Source of the DNA: Rhizophagus irregularis
Taxonomy: Eukaryota > Glomeromycota > Glomeromycetes > Glomerales > Glomeraceae
DNA length: 64,000 nucleotides
Direction of reading: 5' to 3'
Assembly: GCF_026210795.1 (NCBI RefSeq)
Contig: NC_089460.1
Location: 992,001 to 1,056,000 of the forward strand
This document shows, piece after piece, positions 1 to 15,288 of the stretch. The notes below the pieces were generated by a model that saw only the letters and a list, made by a program, of their open reading frames with translations, was not told the origin of the DNA and ran no database searches. Every line of letters starts with the position of its first letter. Position 1 is the stretch's first letter. The translations under genes were made by a program, and so were the position numbers.

Positions 1-2214
1 TCTGTCGAACCATAATCACTTGATCCTTCCTCAACTTCTTCTTCACAAGTTGAAGAAATAGGTGTGCTAGGACGTCGAATAGGTGTCAATTCAAAAGATT
101 CTACTTTCTTCTTAAGAACCGTTCTTTCAGCCTACATTAAACAGGTTAATATACGATGCGTGATAAAAAATTTTACAGACAGAATTCCCAAACAGGATCA
201 ATTCATACTTGTAACGCTTTGCATAAGTTTACTAATTTTGCTTGCTTTTTTTTTGCATCCTCTATAGCTTTCTGATCCCTTGCCCGCTGGAGTATGCGGA
301 TAAATATCGATTCGTAATTATGTGTATTAGCATACCTTCACCAAAATATCCACATAGGTGGAAAAACAATAATAAAAGAAGAAGAAATAGTGATAAAACG
401 AAAGGTTGAAGGGAAAGACACATTGGATTGTTCAATGTGCGCTCAATTTCCCAAGTAGTATATGAAAATCTTAATATAAATTAATAGTACCTCTTCGGCC
501 ATCTCTAGAATGTTCTTGTTCATTATATCACATTTTCCTTTAATCGACGAATTTTCTTTTTCAAGTTTCTTTGTCTTTTTGGTCATCTGCGGTATTAAAA
601 CGCCTATAAGAGAGTAATATAAATGCATCTGTATAAAACTGATAAATCACAAGCGAAATGGTCAAACCTGTTCCATTTCTTTACGGAAAGTAAGAAAAAG
701 TTCATTGCTCTTATTTAACGTTTCCTCAACTTGCTTAAACTTATCTACGTAAACATTAAGCTGTTTACGTAATTCTGTTTCTGTTTTAGTGAAAGTTTCT
801 ACTTGTTCCTTTAAAGAATTGATCTAAACAGCAAAAAGGAAAAAATTATTTGTAAACATAACATAAAATAAACTCCTTAAATAAGTAAATATTCTAACTT
901 TTATCATTTCTTGTTCGGTTAATTGCTTTTGTTGCTGTAATTTTGCTTCATATAATTGCAATTCCAAATCTTTAGATCGAACAACACTTTTGAAGTGTTT
1001 CTCACGGAGCTCATATTGTTCTAAGAAACTGCGGAATTTATCTTTCAATCTATTACATCGGAATGAAGTGAAAATAAAAGGTTATTCTATTAGGACAATC
1101 GTACTTAAATAATTGGAAGAAATAAAATGTACTGATTTAGAAGGTTATTTATCTAGTAGATAAATTACTAACGCTTCATTATCCTCCGCTCGTTTTTTTT
1201 TCTCGTCAGTATCTTCTTCCATCTTGGATTTGATTTCCCAGATAGTATTTTCAAATTTACTCGATAATTCCTCGCGTTTCTGTTGTTCGCTAGCAGCCAA
1301 GCGCTTGCTTTCTTCCTACAAAGAGGATGCATTAACTAACGCCTTATAATTTAATAATGAGAGACTAAATTTTGCAAACCTTAATACGTTTATTTTCTTT
1401 CTGCAATTCTCGACATATGTTTTCAAATTTATGCTTCATTAAATTCGCTTTGGACAAATCACTCCTAGCTAAGAGAAAATTATATGTATGAGAATTTTAT
1501 TCAATAAATGTAAATCATATTAAATTAACAAGAAGATATATGTATACCAGCATCCTTCTCTTTTTGTAATTGTTCATTGCGTTTCTTCAACTTTACATGA
1601 TCTAGTTCAAGGCGTTTCATATCTTGAAACTATAAGCCAAATAAAAAATTAAAATGACTTATTATCAAAATCGGAAGAAATTAAAAATTTATAAATTAAT
1701 TATGCTTACCAATTCCATGTACCTTTGCTGTATCATATCAAATTTTTCCATTTGATCATCACGGGAATTGATGGTATCTTTTATTTCTTTGCTTGCTTTT
1801 TTAACAGCTTTAGCTATTTAATAGTTAAAAACCGGTTTATTAATTGAAATAAAAGTTTTTTTTCAAAAAATATAAACAAATAACTGTTATTAAATATATA
1901 GTTAATGTAAAAGAAAAGTATTAAAGTAGTTCTGTACCGAGTTCCTTTTCCTCTTCATCCTCAATTAACGATTCATTTTCAAGCTGCGTGATTTTGTTCT
2001 GAATCATATTGTTAAGTTCCTGAGGATCCAGTGGTCTCTTTTTAGACGACGCGCCATTCTTTTTCGCATTTGCAGGTGAGACGGAGGGGGTAGTTTTAGA
2101 TGAAGTAACTTTTAGATTTGCTTTTGAAGGTACGGGAGCTTGCTTCTCGTTCATTTCCGGTTGACCTGCTTGGTTTTCGGGATCGTTTGTCTTTGAAGTT
2201 TCAGTAGTTGGCAT
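1..2214 (-). CDS. Taxilin-family coiled-coil protein (C-terminus outside window)
   Basis: Taxilins are long coiled-coil proteins that bind syntaxins and act in vesicle traffic. Ten exons can be joined: 2214-1938, 1813-1710, 1629-1548, 1468-1380, 1315-1173, 1049-899, 823-668, 586-491, 286-209 and 131-1, with all phases closing. The first ~90 residues are low complexity (Pro/Ser/Lys-rich). From about residue 120 the protein is a continuous Glu/Lys/Gln coiled coil with family signatures: FLEQYELREKHF, KTKKLEKEN, EMAEE, and LCKALQ (LCRALQ in animals). The spacing EMAEE to LCKALQ equals that of human alpha-taxilin, which fixed one intron. The start MPTTETSK is the first ATG after the upstream spacer; a further in-frame ATG lies at 2253. 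The exon at 1-131 ends in an acidic Ser/Glu tail and runs off the window. About 435 residues are visible. Family call is strong; the exact function in fungi is inferred. Confidence 0.9.
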
Positions 2215-2863
2215 TATTAAGAAAAGTCGTTCTCGGAACGTATAAGTTAGCACAAATAACTTAAGAAATAGATCAAAAGAAAATTCCTCTCTTTATTCGG
2301 AAATGAACAAACAGTAAAAAAAGTCTACTTATAAAGTGGCTGTAAATAATAACGAATTTTTTTTTTTTTTTTTTTTTGATCCGATTCAACCCGTAAATAA
2401 TTATTACTCATTTTATTAAAAAATAATTTTATTCATTATTCATTATGCAGCTCGTGGATCTCAGATCTTATAAACAATACGATCTTGTAAACTTACAGTA
2501 ACTTGGTACATACGTTAATTTTTTATTCATGTATTATATTAGTTGAAAAGATTATTTAAGCAAATTGTGAGTATAATTAAAATCAATATTTATATTCCTA
2601 TAACAAAATTAATCAAAATGTCAGAGAAAAAAATAAATAAATTTCTTTTTACAATGATTATTAAATTTTTTTTTTCTTTTTAGGATATTATAGATAAGTA
2701 AAAAAAGAGAAAATTGAATCCTCGTCACTTTCAGTTACAACACCTGTAAAGACCTGCTCCAAAAATTATAATAATCAGATTCTTTTTATAATATAATGAA
2801 AGATAGATTGTAAAAAGTTTACATTCCTTAACATTCCTTCTCTAAAATTTCTTAATAAATACC
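2215..2863. other. Intergenic spacer, taxilin promoter side
   Basis: This AT-rich spacer lies between the taxilin start and the end of the HMG-box gene, both on the minus strand. It holds a run of 21 T at 2357-2377 and should include the taxilin promoter and the HMG-gene 3' end. No gene, tRNA or clear element was seen. Confidence 0.6.
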
Positions 2864-3995
2864 TCAATCTTGTCTGTTCCTTTTATTTTTCTTCTTCTTA
2901 TCTTTTTCTTCTCGAGAGCTTTTCTTGATCTTTTTTTTTTGCACTTCACCTTCTTCGTTTGAGGCTTTTTTCTTTGATTTTTTCTGCTCTTCTTCGTGAG
3001 CGCTTTCGTCATCGTCGTCCTCCTGGGTTTTGCGCTTTATGGGCTTTTTCTTTGAAGATTCCGGATTAGGGTGTGGCGCACTTTTCGCGGACGTACTTGA
3101 TCTCACCTTTGAACGTGATGAGCGAGAATTAGAAGGATTTGGTATATCTTCTTCATCTTCTTCATCACTTTGAGATGTGATGGACTCTGAATCAGGCGTA
3201 ACAGAGTCAGACGTATCATTATTTTCTTCAACACCATCAGGATCAACTGCTGTTACCACTAGATCTTTATTTTTCTTTTCCATATAAGTCTTAAGTTCGG
3301 TTTCATAGGTTTGTTTAGCCTCCTCAAATCTATGCTCATATATCTATAATTTAAGATTAAAATTCATTAGGAAATTATATTGATAAAAGTATAGTTCTTT
3401 ATTTTTTAAGTAAAATGAATAACGAACTTCTTTTTCCTCCTTTTGCAAACCCTTCCAACGGGCACTTATCAAATGCACTATTTCTGGCCATTGTTTATCT
3501 GGATTTTCCGCTTTTACTTGACTGGCAACCTCTTTTTGAAATAATATAAAAGCATTCTGTGGTTTTGTAGGTGCATTAGGATCACGAGGTGGTCTTGGCT
3601 TACGTGTAGATTTCTTGACTCCGTTTGCAGCACGTTTACCATTTTGTTGAGCCTTTTGATCATCATCTAGTGCTTCTCCATCGCCATTGAGAGCATTATT
3701 GAGCAATTTAATAAGAGTACTATTAATATCGCCTTTTAAGAAATCCTGAAGATTGACGTCTAGAGGGTTATTTTCTACTAAATTTTCATCGGTTTCGGCA
3801 GAGAGCGCATCCGCAGTTTGTAAAAGACTTACAACAGCGGCTTGTAAGCTAATAGCAGTTTTTCGTAGCCCTTGTGCCTTAAAATAAGTTGTTTGCGTTT
3901 TAGGTCACAAGGATTTCGCGTTAATATTTGATTTTAAATTTTAGAACGCTTACCGCGACTTTCAACCGCCGTTTATCATCGATTTTCGCAGACAT
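2864..3995 (-). CDS. HMG-box DNA-binding protein (NHP10/NHT1-like architecture)
   Basis: Three exons, 3995-3954, 3877-3428 and 3343-2864, give 323 residues from MSAKIDDKRR to a TGA at 2864-2866. Residues 1-100 form a helical N-terminal region with an acidic stretch. A single HMG box starts near residue 113 (PRDPNAPTKPQNAFILFQKE) and ends near 185, with the usual aromatic and basic core (W-P-E-I, ARWKGL). The C-terminal half is acidic Ser/Asp/Glu followed by a very Lys-rich tail, typical of HMG-type chromatin proteins. The order of N-terminal helix, one box and charged tail resembles the INO80 subunit Nhp10/Nht1. That assignment is inference; a general HMGB-like protein is the alternative. HMG boxes of this type bend DNA without strong sequence preference. 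Confidence 0.85.
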
Positions 3996-5870
3996 AACCA
4001 CAAAACCAACTTTAAAAAAGTATAAAAGCAAAAAAGAAGGATCTTACGCCCTTATAAATTGTGAAAAACGTTATATTATATAGAAAGAATTTTCAATTAC
4101 ACGCGAAGAGAAGCAATTTTAGTGTATAAACAGGACAAACAGGACAAAAAGGTGGTAGGTTTGTGGACTTTGAAATATACCAATTAGACCTTGTTATATT
4201 CATAAAATGCTGATTGAGGGGATCAGGCTGGTTATTTTTTGGGGACTGATTTGGATACTCGTGTTGTTTGGCATACATGTTATGATCTTATTTGAGTGGT
4301 TCATTCTTTTTTGGGTTACCATCAGTCATCAGGTCATCATCGTTTTGGGCTAATCTTCATAGATAAAATCAGAAGTACCTCATTTTGGATTGATCATGAA
4401 TCAAATTGTATATATTAACTGTTAATACAGAAGACGTGTACTGTATAACAAGCTTTTCACTACTTATTAAAATAAATCTGAAGCCCGAGCCTGGGAATTG
4501 AAGGATTTTAAATAATGAAATAAAAAAAATTTTAATATGGGTTTTAGCGCATTTAAAAGTGACAACTGTGGTGAGAAGATAAGCAATTTACTGTAAATGA
4601 TCAACTTTGTGCCATATTTATTGGGGTGTACCCTTTTTCGTTAACTTGACACAAAATTTTTGTATTCATACATTAAAGAAATTCGTATTTGTTTATTTAT
4701 AAACTAGTTTAAGTTATTGAAATTAGCATTTATAGAATTTTGTAAAAATATTGTCGTGTCCAATAACTTATACTCCAGTTCATAAGTTGATCCGCTCGCG
4801 CGTTTTTTTCAAAAGAATTCAATTTAACCCTAAAAAAACTATAGTATGACAGGCGAGAACCTGTCTAATTTGTAAAATGTGAATTGAATTTTCAAACGGA
4901 CTTTTTCTCAGTCTGAAAGGTTGTAGTTTTTTTGCGAGAACCGCGGAGTAGCAAGCAATTTTATTTTCTGTGTCGAAGGATCGCAGCAATTAACAGTTAA
5001 ATATTTGGCGGTTTTAGACTTCGTATAGTTTATTGGAGGCGAAACGTCAATAACATCAGAAATTCTGCATCACGAAGGACTAAAGAATTGATATCCACGT
5101 TTTATGTTTTTGGTCACCTTGGACCCATTTGAACACTTTTTAATTCAAAAACAATTTATAACAACTAACCGCGTTAATCTTTTAAGAATGATAATCAGAT
5201 CTTATGAAGGAGACCGATTGCATTTGCAGATTCTGATGTGAGTCTTGCCACGTTCAATCTTAGATATTTCTCGGTTTTTATGAATGTATTTAATGATATT
5301 AACTAAGAAAGGATTATAAAGGTATAATAAAGTTAATAAAGTTCAAGTTGAAAATTTGGGCAAATTTACCGCATGTTATTTTCTTGGTATATATACGTAA
5401 TATCACTGTTAACCAATATATAAGACCTGAAACATCATAATTAAGGTAGTGATAGGATAAGTGATATAAACAGAATATATATTAAAAGAATATATTAAAT
5501 TAAGGTTATGTGGAGTTAATACTTTATACTTAATATTATTGAACATCTTTATAGTCACTATGTGCTTTTTACAATAAGTGGTAAAGCCAGTTTACCTTTA
5601 AAAAGAAATACTAACTTAAATGTTGTTCGTTGTTAGAAACTCCTATAAACTGTGATAATGTTGTATAATTGTTAATATACCTCCAAATATCTAATGTTAT
5701 GCGATATAACTTTTATACATTCTATTAGCAATCATCTATAACCGACATATTTTAAGACGTTGCTACCATAATTCTCATTTAATGATTGGATTGAAAGAAC
5801 ATAAGTGTATAAGAATGGACATCTTATTCTCAAATAAAATTAAATCTATTAAAAACTTCTCTAATTATTG
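3996..5870. other. Intergenic region, no gene found
   Basis: About 1.9 kb between the HMG-box gene start and the SPC25 stop. Stop codons interrupt all frames and no conserved protein motif was recognised. A short hairpin (GACAGG / CCTGTC arms) is at 4848-4865. The HMG-gene promoter should lie at the left end. Confidence 0.5.
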
Positions 5871-7045
5871 TCATTTATCATTTTGAGCGTATCTATAAAA
5901 AGCTTGCCTCATTTTCTTTAAAAACGTAAAGAAGTTACGATTGGTATTTAATTGTGACAATATTTCATCCAAATGTTCTATCGGTGGACTACATTCTAGA
6001 ACTTTCGATCAAATCAAATAAATAAATAAATAAATAAATAAAAAAACAAACCAGCATTATAAAAAATTCTTAAAAATTATACTTTTATATATAGAGTGCC
6101 GTTCTTCTCCTAATTGAATCGTGAATTTGCATGGACGCGACAAATCTTTCTCATATATGCATGTAAAAGAAAAAGTTATAACATTTTCTAAAATTGATTT
6201 GTAAATATTAATAACACGTTTAATGAATAATACATGGTACAATAAAAATCACCTCTCAATCCAACCATTGCGAAGGCTAATTTATCCGCATAGCGTTTTA
6301 ACTCTGGCTCATTTTTTGAAAGTTGAAGTTGTAATGCTTGTTGCTTTGCCATATTGGCTTTTGTTTTGAGTAAAAGCATTAAGATAAAATAAAAGAAAAC
6401 AAAAAGTATATTCGATTAAAACAAATAATAAAATTACCATCACGTCGCTTTTGAATATCTTTTTTCACATTCTCGATTTGATTCTTCCAAGTGTTGATAC
6501 ATTCTTTTATCATTTCTTTTTTGTACTTCTTTTCTGAAATTTCTGTTTGTAACTTGCTAATATCCCTTTTCTCTTTTTCCTTTACTGACGAATAAGAAAC
6601 ACAAATTCAATAATTTCGAAAAAGATATGAATTGATTATTTGAATGGATCAATTGCTCACTTGCAAGATCATCTTTTTGTTTTTTCTCAGCTAATTTGAC
6701 TTGTTCTATTAGTTGAGATTTTGTTCCTATATTATAATTGAATAATTTTAAAAATTATTAGAAGCATTAAAAGTAATAGATAATTTTACTAGAGTATTTT
6801 TTTTTACCCATACCCTTATCTTCTGAAAAAGTACTTTGCCATTGTTGTTTTTTTAATGTTAAACTATCTTTTGTATTATTAATATAATCGATAAATTCGT
6901 CTTCAAATAATTTATTTTTATGTCGGACTGTTTCATAATTAAAGTTCACTCTTGATATGAAAAAAATATTTGAATTTTTAGTATCATCTTTATAAACTAC
7001 TGCTTTTGAAGGAGTTCTAGATGGCGTTGAAGAAGCAGAATACAT
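5871..7045 (-). CDS. SPC25: Kinetochore protein Spc25 (Ndc80 complex subunit)
   Basis: Spc25 pairs with Spc24 in the Ndc80 complex, which links kinetochores to microtubules. Six exons, 7045-6808 (or 6814), 6726-6661, 6584-6438, 6357-6253, 6187-6083 and 6001-5871, give about 263 residues, close to the usual family length (220-260). The N-terminal and middle parts are coiled coil (QLIEQVKLAEKKQ, ISKLQTEISEKK). The C-terminal globular RWD-like domain starts at ENVITFSFTCIYEKDL and ends with the family pattern ILECSPPIEHLDEIL...LNTNRNFFTFLKKMRQAF. The first donor is ambiguous: GTATGG or GTAAAA six bases on, both in phase. An AAAT microsatellite (about 6016-6041) sits in the last intron. The gene diverges from RPS2. 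Confidence 0.9.
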
Positions 7046-7518
7046 TCTAAAAAAAAAAAGTGAAAATAATAAGCTAATCTGAGTCGCGTTAAAAACGCGT
7101 TTTTTATTCCGTAGACTCAGCCACTCAGGTCACTCAGGTAATACAAGATCAGCTGATGAAATTCGGCTTATCAGTTATTTCTATGACTCATATTTATCAT
7201 AAATACTATGATCCGATTCGTTGATGATCAAAGTGACGTATGAAAAAAATTATAAAACGAGAGAAGTGCAATTTATTCTTCTCCCTTCTGAATCTCCACC
7301 CAAGGAAAAATACATCCAAAAGTTAAGATTATGTGAGTATCCAATTCATCAAATTACAATATTATCATAAATTTTGTATCTTGGCTCCGTATCTACAATT
7401 ATTCCCAATATGTGTTTTATCTTCTATAATTTTTTCTTTATTTTTTTTTTTTTTTTTTTTTTTGAGAGTGACCTAACTTCCAAATTACTGTCTTGAAATT
7501 AAATATCCATCATAGCAC
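7046..7518. promoter_or_regulatory. Divergent promoter region between SPC25 and RPS2
   Basis: About 470 bases separate the two divergent starts and must hold both promoters. It carries a pyrimidine-rich tract and 23 T at 7441-7463, about 55 bases before the RPS2 start. I saw no clear TATA box. The role is inferred from position. Confidence 0.5.
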
Positions 7519-8673
7519 ATGGCTGACTCAGGAACGGCCGATAGTCGTGGTGGTAAGTTAAAGCAGTTCATTTAAAACAACGGGGAAACACGTAGCCGAG
7601 TTCAGAGATTATTTATATATATATATATATCAAATATTCGAAACTTTATTTTTCTTTTCATTTAAGTAGATAATAATTGGTTGATCTATTAATATAACTT
7701 GTTATCACAGGACGTGGTGGTTTCGGACGTGGTTTCGGACGTGGTGGCGATAGAGGCCGAGGCCGGGGACGCGGTCGAGGTCGTCGTGGTGCACGTAAGG
7801 AAGACGATAAAGAATGGTGATTGTTATTTAAATTATCGAGTTATATAATTCTTTAATTTTATAGTAAAATATTTACGTAAATTTTTGATGTTTTATTGTT
7901 TAATTTATTAATTTAGGGTTCCTGTTACGAAACTTGGACGTCTAGTCAAAGAAAACAAGATCAAAACCATCGAAGAAATATATTTATATTCATTTCCCAT
8001 CAAAGAATTTCAAATCGTAGATCGCTTAATCAGCACTACATTAAAAGATGAAGTCATGAAGATTATGCCCGTTCAAAAGCAGACCCGTGCTGGTCAGAGG
8101 ACTCGATTCAAGGTTATTACAATTATACAAATATTTGATTTTTTTTAAAAAAAATTTATTATTTAAGATTATATAAATAAATGGACTCTTTTTTTATAGG
8201 CTTTTGTTGTAATTGGTGATTCCAACGGACATGTAGGTCTTGGGGTTAAATGCTCCAAAGAAGTGGCGACAGCTATTCGCGGTGCTATTATCCTTGCTAA
8301 ACTTTCAGTAATTCCTGTCCGACGTGGATATTGGGGTTCGTCTCTTGGTGATCCTCACACTGTTCCTTGCAAGGTTACTGGCAGATGTGGTTCCGTTATA
8401 TGCCGTCTCGTCCCTGCTCCTCGCGGAACCGGTATCGTCGCTGCTCCCACTCCTAAAAAACTTTTACAATTAGCCGGTATCACTGACTGTTATACTACGT
8501 CTCGTGGCTCAACTCGTACTTTGGGTAATTTTGTTAAAGCCACCTTCGCTGCCATTGGCAATACCTACGGCTTCTTGACCCCTGACTTGTGGAAAGATAA
8601 CGAACTTAAGCAGTCTCCATATCAAGAATTCAGTGATATGTTGCAGAAGGCTCCTGACAAGAGGAAGAGTTAA
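7519..8673 (+). CDS. RPS2: 40S ribosomal protein uS5 (RPS2)
   Basis: uS5 is a core protein of the small ribosomal subunit and helps decoding accuracy. Four exons, 7519-7552, 7711-7816, 7917-8112 and 8200-8673, encode 269 residues, near the family norm (about 254-293). After [12 protein letters not shown] comes an RGG-rich stretch ([13 protein letters not shown]...) typical of eukaryotic uS5 and a known target type for arginine methylation. Then follows [13 protein letters not shown], the S5 N-terminal domain ([23 protein letters not shown]) and the C-terminal fold ([20 protein letters not shown]). The end KAPDKRKS is full length. The ATG precedes a short exon split at a Gly codon, as is common in ribosomal protein genes. 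Confidence 0.97.
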
Positions 8674-10471
8674 GCTGTCGATGTGTCATTCTAATTATTC
8701 AACTGCTATAACTTTTTTCTCAAGAAGACAGACTCTTATCTTAATAACAATTTGTGTTCATTCAAATAATAAAACAAAAAATTTATTTTATGTTTGTGTG
8801 AATAATCAATATTGGTTTATTACTTTGTATAATCAATTTGAAAATTTTTTTCTCTATGTTAGAACTTACAGACATTAAATTGTACAAAAAGAAAAATCAT
8901 ATTAAACGTTTTATTAAGTGTTTCGTAGTTTCGTAATGTCTATTATTATAATAAACTGTCTAATTAAAATCTAAAGCAAGAATTTTAATAGATCAAGTGA
9001 ACGTATTAAAAACAGATATAAACAAGTGTGATACAATCCGAAATCCATTTCTAGATTAGGAATATAATTAAAAATTTAAACTTGCAAACTTATTGAACAA
9101 GATAATATATTAAAAATCATAATCTTCGAAAGACTATTCGTAAGATATTGTAAAATATGGTTAAAAAAAAAATTTAATATTCTAATTAAAGCGAATAAAG
9201 TTATGCAATAAATAAATAAATAAATGAAAAACACGAATGATGAAAAGAATTTAGGCAATGATCGGCAGAATAAATTGATAACATAATCTAGGATAAAAAG
9301 TTCTTTTCCCAATGTAAAATTTGAACCAGTTCTAAGAATGATATAGTCTTTTGGATGTCGTAATATTAATAACGTTATACAAACTCTCTTAAAAAATTCG
9401 ATATTATTTGTTGTAAATCAATTTCTAGAAGTGTCTATGGACCTTCCGATAGTGGATTAGCGAAAAATGACTTTGCCACAATATTAGCCACAATGTGATT
9501 CAAAGACGCGACTTAGAGATTGCGAATACTTTGCAAATTATGAGGTTAAATAAAGGAAAATAATTGTATCGTTCTCTATTCCTTTCTCAAACAAATTATA
9601 CTACTACTCACTATGAGTTGACTGGCGCATTAATACATGATTGACTTCGATGAGGTTTCAGCCGGAGCAAATTTCTGTAGTTTTTTTTGAAATTCTTGAA
9701 ATCTTTTATATTTTTTTAATTTTGATAATTAGATTGTAATAATATAATTATAATTTAACTTTTATTTGAACGTTATTAATTGAACTAATAATGTAAAATT
9801 GTGAATGATTTTAATATAGACGATGAATTCAAAATGCATATGTAATACAAAATTGAATTTTCACATTTTACATAACATTGCCTCATATAATGATAATATA
9901 AATGCAGCACGGCTTTAAAGTTTTAAAAAGACTCTAAGTATGTTTTAAATCTATTACAATTATTATAATAATTACTCATTTCTCATCTTTTTTTTTTTTT
10001 TGATAAACGCATTTCTTTATTTTAAATTTCATATTACATCGTAAATTTAGAAATACATATGAAATTAAGCATTTCTCATCATTTAAAAATGATTAAAGAG
10101 AAACACTAATTTATGAATGAGATTACAATTTTTTTTTTTACCGAAAACATACGCCAAATATGAATACGATTTTTAGCTTAGCATACAATTAAAAAAAACA
10201 ACAAAAAAAAAAATCAAAAAAGTATTCCCAAAATTGGTCATTATATTTGCATGTATATGCAAACGCCACATCTGACATCTGATCAACAGATTTAGCTGCC
10301 ACAATGAAAACTAACAACTTGAGCAGCCGCACTTACGAGTTTATTATAAACTCGTGACGTGGAGTAACACCATCTCTGGGTATAAATGCGGTATGATTCT
10401 GGATAACATTTCGTGGAAATTTAATAGCTATTGATTCCGCGTCAGCTTGTTAAAAAGTTAACTGCTAAAAA
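8674..10471. other. Intergenic region between RPS2 and the MYST gene
   Basis: About 1.8 kb of AT-rich DNA with homopolymer T and A runs. Open frames here lack family motifs and I call none. The left end holds the RPS2 3' UTR; the right end should hold the MYST-gene promoter. Confidence 0.5.
10381..10387 (+). promoter_or_regulatory. Possible TATA box of the MYST acetyltransferase gene
   Basis: TATAAAT preceded by GGG lies 91 bases before the start codon at 10472, in a locally less AT-rich stretch, so the match is less trivial than most here. The role is inferred from position only. Confidence 0.35.
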
Positions 10472-12695
<2,224 letters not shown>

Positions 12696-13205
12696 GACGC
12701 AAGGGGCTAAAGTAATATGACGATGAACTTTCTTTGTTTATCGTCTGTCACAAAGTCCTTTACTAAGTATTAAAACATCTATCGAAGGGAAATGAAGACT
12801 TTGACCGTTGTTATTGCATTTTTTTACAAAGATAAAACCTTTCCTCACGTTTTATCATCCAAAGTATATCAATAAGGCAATTGATAAATAACTTTGGCAG
12901 TTTCAATTAATCTTTTTAATGACGAAGAACTTTTCTTTGTTTATCGTAGGCAAAGCCTTCATGTCAAGGGGAAATGACACGGCTGTTGCAGATAATTTTT
13001 ACGTCGACTTGTTTTTCGTCCAAGAGCAAATATTTTATGGTTATTTATAATTATTATCTCATTAATTTCTCGTCGCAAGATCGTCAACAAAACCAAAAAA
13101 GCCTATTGATTTTTTTATATGACACTTTTTATTTATTTACGAAAAGCTAATGGCATCTTAAATACGATATAGATTTATTATTTTCATGGGCCGTAATTTC
13201 TTTTA
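12696..13205. other. Convergent intergenic spacer
   Basis: About 510 bases between the 3' ends of the MYST and MAK11 genes. The motif ACTTTCTTTGTTTATCGT near 12727 recurs in close form near 12930. I see no gene or terminator structure beyond AT-rich 3' UTR sequence. Confidence 0.5.
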
Positions 13206-14820
13206 TTATGCAAAATCTTGCTGACTAGCTCTTTCTTCTAGATCTTGAGCATCAAATTTTTGAGATAATACAACACAAGTTAACCTACTTTTTGTATCAT
13301 ATGTTGCCAACGGTAAATTGAAAATCGGATTATTCCCTTCTTTGTAATTGTGTGGTAACACTTTATTAAGGTTCCATACGTTAATGACACCATCAGAAGA
13401 GATGGATGATAATAATGTAAAAGGCGCACTATTATTTGGCGGTATTGATTGAATAATTGATATGTCCTTGATCCTATATATGAAGGTTAGTACTATATTC
13501 TTTTGAACATGATTTTGTTTATATGCAATATTAACTTACCTATTTTTATGTCCCAATAACGTTATCAAACAATTACCGCTCTTAACTTCATATACCCTTA
13601 TGGCCTTATCTTCGCTTCCTACAATCAGCAAGTCACCCAGATGCTCATGTTCATAATATTGCATACAAAGAAAACGAGAATTGCCACTTTGAAATCTCTG
13701 CAATATTTGAGCATCCTTTATTTATTTATATTATAAATAAAAGTTTGTTGGAAACAAACATTATTTATTTTTAATTTAATACATATTTGATTCAACAGAT
13801 AACTTAATAACTTACTGAAGTGCTGTATATTTCTATTTCTCGAGCCATTAAAATTGCATATTGTTCACCTGATGAATTCCATAAGATGATTTCACCCTCT
13901 AATGAAATAATTCAAGATTATAAGAAAATGGTCACTAAGAAGAAGTTTATTTCAATAAATACCTCTTCCAAGTTTGTTTACGCTGGCCTTTTGGCCAGCC
14001 AATAAATTCCATAAGCGAACAGTTTTATCATTAGATACCGATAAAGCTATTTTGCCAGATGGATGAACCGCTAAAGAATTTACACGTCCCTTGTGACCTT
14101 TTAAAGTTTTTAAACATTCCCAATCTTTGGTTCTCCAAATACATATTGTACCATCTTCGCTTCCGCTAAACATATGAGTTTTATTAAAGAATTGAATAGT
14201 TGTTATAGAACCTTCATGTTGTAACAAGGATCCAAGTTCCTTACGTTTTCTCAAATTGTATAACCTTTTATAGTAAAAAATGTTATTTCTTATTTTACTA
14301 ATCAAATATTACTTTCAGATTGATGTATTTAAACTCACTTTATAACCTCGTCAGTACTTCCTGAAGCTAAAAATTTGCCTCCCACCGATACTGTTTTGAT
14401 ACATCCAGTATGAGCTGAAAAGACAAAGATCGGATCTAATTTTAATGAAAAATCATCCTTCAAGAATAAATTATTTTATTAGATTCGATTCAAAAAGAAA
14501 AATTAAAAATAAAAAAATAAAATGTATACATCATCAGAGCTTTCGCCGGACTTTATCCAATGAGCATCAATTCCATATAAAATCCTTTCATAGCTTCCTG
14601 CAATAATTAAAAAATCTTTAACAATGATTTTGTCCTCTGTGTCTAACGAAATAAGTTCATTTGTTTGTTCCTTAATTTGTAATTTGTTATTAAGTTTAAA
14701 ATCAGACTTGGTCGTAGGTTGGTTTGAAATAGCTTTTTGATCAATTTTTTCTTTTTTCTTTAATTTATTTTCTTGTTTTGTTATAGAATTCGAGAGGCGC
14801 GTTTTCTTCGACTTTGGCAT
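13206..14820 (-). CDS. MAK11: MAK11/PAK1IP1-like WD40 ribosome-biogenesis protein
   Basis: Mak11/PAK1IP1 is a nucleolar WD40 protein needed for 60S subunit maturation. Six exons, 14820-14530, 14457-14339, 14264-13963, 13898-13816, 13697-13540 and 13473-13206, encode 406 residues. A Lys-rich N-terminus (MPKSKKTR...) is followed by WD repeats from about residue 75: FLIIAGSYERILYGID, FVFSAHTGCIKTVSVGGKFLASGSTDE, then KLYNLRKRKELGSLLQHEG, GSEDGTICIWR, LKTLKGHKGRVNSLAVHPSG, VSNDKTVRLWNL and GSEDKAIRVYEV. RLYNL-RKRKELG and LAVHPSGKIALSVSNDKT are typical of this subfamily. An in-frame upstream ATG at 14853 would add 11 residues; I prefer the inner start because it matches the basic N-terminus. It diverges from the kinase gene. 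Confidence 0.9.
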
Positions 14821-15288
14821 ATTTTTCGAAAGAGATGTAAAAAAAATATTCAATGATCCAAATAATCAGTACCAAATATTTGGATCTTATCACAAAAAAC
14901 GTATTCCGAATTGTCGGATGTACTAAAAAAAAGCTATAAATAGATTTAAAAAGAATTTGTGCGAATATTCTTTAAAATTTGCAGTTAAATTTATATTACA
15001 ATTTTACAATTACACCCCTTTTCAAATCACGAAAAAGATTACGTGTTTTGCAGTTGAAAAGGGGAAATTTTTTGGGTTTTCTCTTCGTTAATAAATAAAC
15101 ATATATATAGCTGTTTAACTTTCTTCATTTTTCTCCTAAAATTTTTTTTTTGGTCATTTTTCGCGTTTATTTATTAATTTTTTTCTTTATTATTTATTTA
15201 ATTTATTTGTTTAAAATTTCTTTTTGATAATAAAATTTTTACGTACATTTTTGTTTACTTTTTACTTTGGCTATATTTATAATTAACA
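14821..15288. promoter_or_regulatory. Divergent promoter region between MAK11 and the kinase
   Basis: About 470 AT-rich bases between two divergent starts. Pyrimidine tracts near 15120-15190 precede the kinase start. No clear TATA element or operator was seen; the role follows from position. Confidence 0.45.

Noticed and set aside
4093-4278. 61-codon minus-strand frame upstream of the HMG gene
   Set aside because: No family resemblance and no splice partner; treated as chance.
9076-9312. 78-codon minus-strand frame in the RPS2-MYST spacer
   Set aside because: Phe/Ile/Leu-rich translation of AT-rich DNA without motif.
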